NCBI RefSeq assembly: GCF_000333615.1
Contig: NZ_BADL01000323.1
Coordinates: 1-41,502 of the forward strand
Direction: 5' to 3'
Length of the DNA: 41,502 nucleotides
From: Ideonella sp. B508-1
GTDB taxonomy: Bacteria > Pseudomonadota > Gammaproteobacteria > Burkholderiales > Burkholderiaceae_C
Shown in pieces: positions 24,535-30,935 of the stretch. The notes under the pieces are model-generated. The model searched no databases, was not told the DNA's origin, and worked only from the letters and a program-made list of their open reading frames with translations. The position numbers and the translations under genes were made by a program. How positions within the stretch are numbered: position 1 is the stretch's first letter; every line of letters begins with the position of its first letter.

Positions 24535-25530
24535 TCACGCCAGGGCGGTCAGCAGCCGCTGCTGCCAGGCGTCAGCGGCAATCACCGAGGCGCTGTCCCA
24601 CAGGCCGCGCGCGTCCGGCGGCAGGTGGAAGTTGGGTTCGAACAGCTGCCACACGAGCACCTGCGGGCGCTGCTGGCGAAAGCTGCTCGACTCCAGGTAT
24701 TCGATCAGCACGCGCCAGAAGCCCACGTCGCCAGGCTTCCAGTTGACCGACACCGGCCGGTCAAGCAGGTTGGAGAGCTTCTGCGGGAAGCCGAAGTAGG
24801 GTTGCACCATGCTGTTGCCGGTGACGTGCACCGGCGCGGGGGCATCCGCCAGCAGGCTTTGGCTTTCGGCGGCGCGACGCACGGAGAAGATCTCGCGCCC
24901 GATGGCATGGCGTTGCTCGGCCGAGAGGAAGCGCTCAGCCAGATCGCCGAAGCGCCGCTCGTTGACCATGGGGCCCAGCGCCATGCCGGTGCCGGCCTGT
25001 CCGGCCAACTGGGGCACCTTCTGGTGGATCAGTTCCGCGGTGGCCTGGGCCGTGGCGTCGGCCGCCGGTTGGGCCCAATGCTGGTCGGTACGGTAGTAGA
25101 CGGCTTGCCCGCTGGCACGCAGGGCCTGCAGCAACCGGGCGTCGTCGAAAGTGGCCACACCGGCCGCCTGCAGGCGCGAGAGGATGCCGGCGTAGCGCTG
25201 GCGCATCTCGGGCGTCAGCGAGACATCGGCGGGCAGCTTGTCGGCATAGAGCTGGATCTTGTCGGGCAGCACCGGCGCGATCAGCGTCACCCCACAGGCG
25301 GCGAGCAGCCGGCTCACCTGCGCCACCCGGGTCACGGTGGCGTCAATGCCCTTCCAGTCGGGGGTGTCCTTGTTGCCCCAGGCGGCAAAGATGTAGTGGT
25401 CCTGACCCACGAAGGCCAGGGGGTCACTGGACTGGGGCCGGGCCGCAGAGGCCAGGGCCAGCCCCAGCGGCAGGCCCAGCAGGTGCCGGCGACGGAGGCC
25501 ACAGGCAACGCGGTCAATGCGCATGGTCAT
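24535..25530 (-). CDS. AlgX-like SGNH acetyltransferase, first gene of the acylation operon
   Basis: About 331 residues, exported by a signal with an arginine cluster (LRRRHLLGLPLGLALASAARP). It has the same triad as its neighbour: Asp149 and His151 in YYRTDQHW, and Ser240 in VTGNSMVQPYFGF. FVGQDHYIFAAWGN and APVLPDKIQLYAD are also family-like. Having both AlgJ-like and AlgX-like enzymes parallels the alginate system, where one transfers acetyl to the other before polymer modification. ATG 25530 follows an AAGAAG; ATG 25524 is possible. The gene is divergent from wecB across a 312-bp regulatory gap. Confidence 0.85.
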   Translation of the reverse strand: MTMRIDRVACGLRRRHLLGLPLGLALASAARPQSSDPLAFVGQDHYIFAAWGNKDTPDWKGIDATVTRVAQVSRLLAACGVTLIAPVLPDKIQLYADKLPADVSLTPEMRQRYAGILSRLQAAGVATFDDARLLQALRASGQAVYYRTDQHWAQPAADATAQATAELIHQKVPQLAGQAGTGMALGPMVNERRFGDLAERFLSAEQRHAIGREIFSVRRAAESQSLLADAPAPVHVTGNSMVQPYFGFPQKLSNLLDRPVSVNWKPGDVGFWRVLIEYLESSSFRQQRPQVLVWQLFEPNFHLPPDARGLWDSASVIAADAWQQRLLTALA

Positions 25531-25842
25531 CTTCTTTGAATGGGTTGCTGCGGGCTTGACACCTCTCTTTGTGGCGAATCGTTTCTGGAGGTCAACCGTC
25601 CGCTTGAAGCGGGCGATTCTATCGGCGAAACGTGACACCACATGTGCATGCCAGATGCAATGAGAAAAGTGTTAACACATGTGAGTTTAGTCTCTACATG
25701 TTGTGTATCCGACTCACCCGACCCTTCTTTCCTACCTATGATTTCGGGCGTAATTCACCGGATCGGCCCTGTTTACCTTCAGAAGTAACTTCAATGCTCC
25801 CCTGTGTCTGGAGAATCACGGCTTCTTGCCTGGAGTGACGCA
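25531..25842. promoter_or_regulatory. Divergent control region of the exopolysaccharide locus
   Basis: A 312-bp gap with no credible gene, notably AT-rich from about 25620 to 25800. It contains three copies of ACATGT: two inside perfect CACATGTG palindromes (25639-25646 and 25676-25683) and one at 25696-25701. A GTGTTAACAC palindrome (25669-25678) overlaps the second. CCGCTT-G-AAGCGG forms a dyad near 25602. TATGAT at 25737-25742 is a possible -10 for wecB, but no good -35 matches it. GGAG at 25832-25835 is the wecB ribosome-binding site. The repeats look like operator sites for a dimeric regulator that could switch both operons. Confidence 0.6.
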
Positions 25843-27024
25843 ATGCATGTCCTTTCCGTGTTCGGTACCCGCCCAGAGGCGATCAAGATGGCGCCCCTGG
25901 TGGCCGCCATTGGTGCCGAGCCCGACCTCACCAGCACGCTGTGCATCACCGGCCAGCACCGAGAGATGCTTTCGCAGGCGATGGACCTGTTCGGCCTTTC
26001 GGCCGACCACGACCTCAACGTGATGCGCCCCGGCCAGACGCTCAACGAACTGAGCGCGCGGCTGATCACCGGCATGGACCTCGTCCTGCGCAATGTCCAG
26101 CCCGACTGTGTCCTGGTGCATGGCGACACCACCACCGCGGCAGCCTGTGCTCTGGCGGCCTTCCACCTGCGCATTCCCGTCGGCCATGTCGAAGCCGGCC
26201 TGCGCAGCGGCAACATGCTCGCGCCGTTTCCGGAGGAGATGAACCGCCGCGCCGTGGATGTCATGAGCCAGTGGATGTTCGCCCCCACCCCCGCAGCCCG
26301 CCAGGCCCTCGAACTCGAGAACCTCAGCGGCCGCATCTGGGTGACCGGCAACACCGTCATCGATGCACTCGGCGCCGCGCTGGCCAAGATCGACAGCAGT
26401 CCCGCTCTGTCCAGCATGCTGGCCGAACGTTACACCTGGTTGGACCCCCGGCGACGCGTCGTGCTGGTCACAGGGCACCGACGCGAGAATTTCGGTGACG
26501 GATTTCGCCAAATCTGCGCCGCCCTGCGTGCGCTGGCGCAACGTGACGACGTGCAGCTCGTCTACCCCGTGCATCTGAATCCCAGTGTGCGCAGCGTTGT
26601 TCTGGAGATGCTGCAGGGCCTGCCCAATGTGCATCTGCTCGACCCTGTGGGCTACCTCGACTTCATCTGGTTGATGCGCCGCGCCCATCTGATCCTGACC
26701 GATTCCGGCGGTGTCCAGGAAGAGGCGCCTTTCATGGGCAAGCCCGTCCTGGTGATGCGCGACGTGACCGAGCGGCCCGAAGCGGTCGCCGCCGGCACCG
26801 CGCAGCTGGTCGGCACCGACGCCGCCCGGATCATCCAGGCAGCCAACCGTCTGCTCGACGACGACACTGCCTACCGCGACGTGAGCGGACGCGCCAATCC
26901 CTACGGCGATGGCCGCGCCTGCCGGCGCATCGTCGATGCCCTGTGCGGCCGTCCGGTGGCCGAATTCATGGCGCCAGCCTCGCCGCTGCGCACAGCCTCC
27001 CTTTCCAGCCTCGATCTCGCATGA
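25843..27024 (+). CDS. wecB: UDP-N-acetylglucosamine 2-epimerase (non-hydrolysing)
   Basis: A 393-residue cytoplasmic enzyme that converts UDP-GlcNAc to UDP-ManNAc. Family residues are all in place: FGTRPEAIKMAPL at the start, HGDTTTA, GHVEAGLRSG, PEEMNRRAVD, GHRRENFG and the UDP-binding DSGGVQEEAPFMGKPVL. ATG 25843 is chosen over the upstream GTG 25804 because GGAG lies seven bases before it and VLSVFGTRPEA starts at once. It opens the polysaccharide operon and overlaps the next gene by ATGA. In E. coli, WecB is required to make the NfrA/NfrB-dependent glycan, so its place here points to a ManNAc-containing polymer. Confidence 0.95.
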   Translation: MHVLSVFGTRPEAIKMAPLVAAIGAEPDLTSTLCITGQHREMLSQAMDLFGLSADHDLNVMRPGQTLNELSARLITGMDLVLRNVQPDCVLVHGDTTTAAACALAAFHLRIPVGHVEAGLRSGNMLAPFPEEMNRRAVDVMSQWMFAPTPAARQALELENLSGRIWVTGNTVIDALGAALAKIDSSPALSSMLAERYTWLDPRRRVVLVTGHRRENFGDGFRQICAALRALAQRDDVQLVYPVHLNPSVRSVVLEMLQGLPNVHLLDPVGYLDFIWLMRRAHLILTDSGGVQEEAPFMGKPVLVMRDVTERPEAVAAGTAQLVGTDAARIIQAANRLLDDDTAYRDVSGRANPYGDGRACRRIVDALCGRPVAEFMAPASPLRTASLSSLDLA

Positions 27025-29204
27025 CCCAGTCTCACCGTGCCCTCGCCAGCGCTGTACTGCTGCTCGGCGCCGCCATCGCGACCTCTCCTTGTCGTGCCGC
27101 CAGCCCACTCACCGGGGCCCTGCAGCAGCTGCAAGGCGACACCTGGGTCACGCGCAGCTTCACGCTGGCCGATCTGGGCATCACCCAGACGGTGCTGATG
27201 AGCGGCTTCGACAGCCGTCAGGAATTCTTCGTGCCGGTGCCGCGTTCGGTGCCCATCGCCGAGGCGGGCATCGACTTCAAGGGCCGCTACTACAAGGCCG
27301 AAGAAGGTCGCACCTCGGTGCTGCTGTCTGTCAACGGGCGGCCGTCCCATGCCCAGCAGATCGAGTCGGCCGAGGGGGATGCGGGCCAGGTGTTGAAGGT
27401 CGACCCCCGCACCATCACCGGCGGCTTCCTGCGCCTGGGGGTGAATTGGGTCAACAACGTCACCCACCGCATTTGCGAGGTCGATCGCGCCACGGGCAAT
27501 GTGCTGGCCGTCGAGCCTGACACCCGCATCAGCTACCGCTTCGCCAGCAGCGCACTGAACTCGCTCAGCGATGCCTGGGTGGCGCTGCCACCGCATCCCA
27601 CCCTGCTGGTGGCGGGCAAGGGGCTGTCCAAGTCGGCCTACGACAGCGCCTGGCGCCTGGGCGTGGCGCTGGATCATGCGGGCCGCCCTGTCACGGTGAA
27701 GGCCTTCCCCGCGCCCGGCGACACCGTCGACACCCAGGGCTGGCAGGTGCCGCCCGCGCTGGCCGCTTTGCCGGCTTTCGCGGCCCTGGGTGCGGGCGAG
27801 TCCCGCCACGTGCTCAAGAACGCCGCCGAGGTGGGCGCGCTCGTGCTGCTGGGCTCCGGCGCGGCCAGCGGGGACGTGGTGGTGATGGATGGCGCCCTGC
27901 GCCAGCAGATCAATGCGGCCCTGGATGCCGTGGCGGCCCAGTGGGCTGGCGACAGCGAAGCCGCCCGTGTGTTCGCCGACTGGCGCGCACGCCAGCGTGC
28001 GCTGACCGCCGCGGGCGTGCCTTCCCACCAGGTCCAACTGGCCACGCTGGGCGGGCGGCCGGTGATCGTCGTGGCCGAGGATGGCGGGGCCCAGGCGGCC
28101 GGCGCCTTCGAGGACGCCTGGCGCAACATGCTGGTCGGCGCCAACGCGGTGATCGACAAGGCCGATACCGCGCAGGCCTACGACCAGGCCCTGCTGCGGC
28201 CCACCCAACTGGGCGGCAGCAGCACCAACTTCAATGTCGTCGCCACCGGCGACTGGACGGTCACGCTGCCCTTGGCCGCCGTGTCGGCAGACGGCCGCAT
28301 GCCCTCGGACATGTCGGTGGATGTGGCGGCCGCCCCGGGGGCCTCCTCCACCCGGCCCGTGGCCTCGGTGTTCTGGAACGACAACCTGCTGGGCGCCCGC
28401 CAGCTCCAGGCGGACGGACATGCCGAGCGCATCGATGTGTCCGTGCCGAGCTACGTGCTGGGCCTGCGCAACGTGCTGCGCGTGTCCTTCCAGCGCCAGC
28501 CTTACTCCAAGGACTGCAACGAGCTGCCCCAGGCCTTCCCGGTGCAGGTGCTGCCCAGCACCGTCCTGCGGACCACCTCCGCCCGGCCGGATGGCAGCTT
28601 CGTCGGTCTGCTGCCCCTGATGGCCGACCAGCCCCAGGTGGCCGTGCCCGAGTCCTTCCTCGCCGATGCGCCCGCCAGCCTCGGGCGCCTGATCCGGCTG
28701 GCCGGTGCTGTGGGCGTCTCGCCTGTGCGGGCCGAACTCGTCTTCGGCAGCGCAGGCAAGGCCTTCTCGCCCACACGGCCCTTCCTGGCCGTGCAGCAGC
28801 CCGTGGATGGCGATGACATGCGGGTCGAGGTCAAGCAGGCCCACCTGCGTCTGGCGGGCCGGGAGGCGCCCTGGCTGGATGTGGGCGACGTGGCCCGGCT
28901 CAGTGCCGCCGAGGTGACCGAGGCCCATGGTCAGCCGGGCATCCTGTGGCAGCCGCTGGGCACGCCGGCGGCCTTCGACAAGCCCTTCCTGCTCAACCGG
29001 GGTGATGTGGCCGTGCTCTCCAACGAAGGTCCGGTGGCCTGGCTGGACAGCCGCACAGGCGACACCGGCCAGGGCCATGGCCTGTTCGGCGGGTGGCTGC
29101 GCTGGGGGGTGACGGGCTTCGTGTTCGCGCTGCTTCTGCTGCTGGCCCTGCTGCTGGTGGCTCGGCGCCTCAAGCGCCGCCAAGGCCAGAACCCGAGCCA
29201 TTGA
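27021..29204 (+). CDS. BcsB-like periplasmic polysaccharide synthase partner
   Basis: 727 residues: a signal peptide (to about residue 27), a long periplasmic region of beta-sandwich and flavodoxin-like domains of the BcsB type, and one C-terminal transmembrane helix (about 694-715, WGVTGFVFALLLLLALLLVA) followed by RRLKRRQ. RSFTLADLGITQTVLMSGFDS and LRLGVNWVNNVTHRICEVD resemble BcsB carbohydrate-binding domains. No bcsA, bcsZ or bcsC is present. Its partner should therefore be the NfrB synthase encoded 42 bp downstream, guiding the emerging polymer through the periplasm. The start overlaps the wecB stop (ATGA). Confidence 0.82.
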   Translation: MTQSHRALASAVLLLGAAIATSPCRAASPLTGALQQLQGDTWVTRSFTLADLGITQTVLMSGFDSRQEFFVPVPRSVPIAEAGIDFKGRYYKAEEGRTSVLLSVNGRPSHAQQIESAEGDAGQVLKVDPRTITGGFLRLGVNWVNNVTHRICEVDRATGNVLAVEPDTRISYRFASSALNSLSDAWVALPPHPTLLVAGKGLSKSAYDSAWRLGVALDHAGRPVTVKAFPAPGDTVDTQGWQVPPALAALPAFAALGAGESRHVLKNAAEVGALVLLGSGAASGDVVVMDGALRQQINAALDAVAAQWAGDSEAARVFADWRARQRALTAAGVPSHQVQLATLGGRPVIVVAEDGGAQAAGAFEDAWRNMLVGANAVIDKADTAQAYDQALLRPTQLGGSSTNFNVVATGDWTVTLPLAAVSADGRMPSDMSVDVAAAPGASSTRPVASVFWNDNLLGARQLQADGHAERIDVSVPSYVLGLRNVLRVSFQRQPYSKDCNELPQAFPVQVLPSTVLRTTSARPDGSFVGLLPLMADQPQVAVPESFLADAPASLGRLIRLAGAVGVSPVRAELVFGSAGKAFSPTRPFLAVQQPVDGDDMRVEVKQAHLRLAGREAPWLDVGDVARLSAAEVTEAHGQPGILWQPLGTPAAFDKPFLLNRGDVAVLSNEGPVAWLDSRTGDTGQGHGLFGGWLRWGVTGFVFALLLLLALLLVARRLKRRQGQNPSH

Positions 29205-29246
29205 CACCCCTTCTCGCCACGCACCCCGCAGGCCTGTTGCGCGCCT

Positions 29247-30935
29247 ATGTCGACGCTGTACCTCCCCTATCTGCTGGCTGACTACTACCGCACGCTGGAA
29301 GTGCTGACGGCGGCGGTGGCGGTCATCGTCCTGATCTCCGGCCTGGACGACCTGTTCATCGACCTGTGGTACTGGGCGCGCGAAGCCTATCGCGCGCTCA
29401 CCATCAAGCGCCGCTATGCGCCGCTGACCGCGCAGCAATTGCGCGAGCGGTCCGAGCAGCCGATGGCCATCATGGTGCCGGCCTGGCTGGAGTACGACGT
29501 CATCGCGCCGATGCTGGCCAACATGGTCTCGACGCTGGAGTACAGCGACTACGTGATCTTCGTGGGCACCTACTGCAACGATGAACGCACCATCGCCGAG
29601 GTCGAGCGCATGCGCCGCCGCTACCGGCGCCTGGTGCGGGTCGAGGTGCCGCACGCCGGTCCGACCTGCAAGGCCGACTGCCTCAACTGGGTGGTGCAGG
29701 CCCTGTTCCGCCACGAGCGCACCACCGGACGCCCCTTCGCCGGCGTGGTGCTGCACGACAGCGAGGACGTGCTCCACCCACTGGAGCTGCGCTACTACAA
29801 CTACCTGCTGCCGCGGATGGACTTCATCCAGCTGCCGGTGACCTCGCTGGAGCGCCACTGGTTCGAGCTGGTGGCCGGCACCTACATGGACGAGTTCGCC
29901 GAGTGGCACAGCAAAGACCTGGTGGTGCGGGAAAGCATGGCCGGCGTCGTGCCCTCGGCGGGCGTGGGCACCTGCTTCTCCATGCGCGCGCTGCGCACCC
30001 TGGCCGAAGAGACCCAGAACCAGCCCTTCAATGTGGACAGCCTGACCGAGGACTACGACATCGGCAACCGGCTGGGCCAGCTCGGCATGAAGCAGATCTT
30101 CGGGCGCTTCGCGGTGGACTACGTGACCCGGCGCACCACCTGGTTCGGCCTGGGGCAAGAGAGGGTCCAGGGCCTGCACATGCCGCTGGGCGTGCGTGAG
30201 TTCTTTCCTGACACCTTCCGCACCGCATACCGCCAGAAGGCCCGCTGGACCCTGGGCATCGGCTTCCAGGGGTGGGCGCTGGTGGGCTGGCGCGGTTCGC
30301 TGGCCACCAAGTATCTGCTCTACCGCGACCGCAAGGGCCTGATCACCTCCTTCGTCGCCATCCTGGCCTATGCGCTCGCACTCAACCTCACCCTGTTCCT
30401 GCTGGCCAATGCGGTGGGCTGGTGGACGGTGTACTACCCACCGCTGCTGCGGCCGGGCAGCTGGTTCGTCACGCTGATCCAGATCAATGGGGTGCTGCTG
30501 CTGTGGCGCATGCTGCAGCGGGCCTATTTCGTCCAGCGCATGTACGGCTGGGAGCACGCGCTGCTGTCCGTGCCGCGCATGGTGGTGGGCAACTTCATCA
30601 ACGCCGCAGCCACCGCACGCGCCTGGCGGCTCTTCCTGTCCCACAAGCTGCTGGGCACGCGCCTGGTCTGGGACAAGACCATGCACGACTTCCCTTCGGA
30701 CGATCAACTGGTCCAGACCCGTCAGCGCCTGGGCGAGGTGCTGCTGTCCTGGCGCGCCATCGACCCCGAACAACTGGAAGAAGCCCTGCGCCTGCAGGCC
30801 AGCACCCACCGCCCGCTGGGCACCATCCTGGTGGAAAGCGGGCAGCTCGACCATGCCACGCTGCAGGAGGCCCTGGCCTTCCAGCAGGGGGATGCGGGCA
30901 CCGCCGATCTGCCGACTTCCCAAGCCTGCGCATGA
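29247..30935 (+). CDS. nfrB: NfrB-like GT2 polysaccharide synthase with c-di-GMP-binding MshEN domain
   Basis: A 562-residue inner-membrane glycosyltransferase. The GT2 part has an N-terminal membrane segment, donor/metal motif HDSED (170-174), base motif TEDYD (267-271) and QKARW (330-334, the QxxRW element of processive synthases). These are followed by further membrane helices (about 370-460). The C-terminus (494-546) is a textbook MshEN domain: RLGEVLL...LEEALRLQ (24 residues), a five-residue linker, then PLGTILV...LQEALAFQ (24 residues). MshEN domains bind c-di-GMP, and E. coli NfrB is switched this way for N4 phage receptor glycan synthesis. It should polymerise a ManNAc-type sugar when c-di-GMP is high. 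The stop overlaps nfrA (ATGA). Confidence 0.92.
   Translation: MSTLYLPYLLADYYRTLEVLTAAVAVIVLISGLDDLFIDLWYWAREAYRALTIKRRYAPLTAQQLRERSEQPMAIMVPAWLEYDVIAPMLANMVSTLEYSDYVIFVGTYCNDERTIAEVERMRRRYRRLVRVEVPHAGPTCKADCLNWVVQALFRHERTTGRPFAGVVLHDSEDVLHPLELRYYNYLLPRMDFIQLPVTSLERHWFELVAGTYMDEFAEWHSKDLVVRESMAGVVPSAGVGTCFSMRALRTLAEETQNQPFNVDSLTEDYDIGNRLGQLGMKQIFGRFAVDYVTRRTTWFGLGQERVQGLHMPLGVREFFPDTFRTAYRQKARWTLGIGFQGWALVGWRGSLATKYLLYRDRKGLITSFVAILAYALALNLTLFLLANAVGWWTVYYPPLLRPGSWFVTLIQINGVLLLWRMLQRAYFVQRMYGWEHALLSVPRMVVGNFINAAATARAWRLFLSHKLLGTRLVWDKTMHDFPSDDQLVQTRQRLGEVLLSWRAIDPEQLEEALRLQASTHRPLGTILVESGQLDHATLQEALAFQQGDAGTADLPTSQACA

Noticed and set aside
21136-25530. An alginate biosynthesis cluster
   Set aside because: Only the acetylation genes are present; alg8, alg44, algE, algG, algK and algL equivalents are absent, and the adjacent operon makes a different polymer.
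25632-25838. A 68-codon frame in the wecB upstream gap
   Set aside because: It lacks a ribosome-binding site, has no recognisable domain or composition bias of a gene, and overlaps the palindromic control elements.
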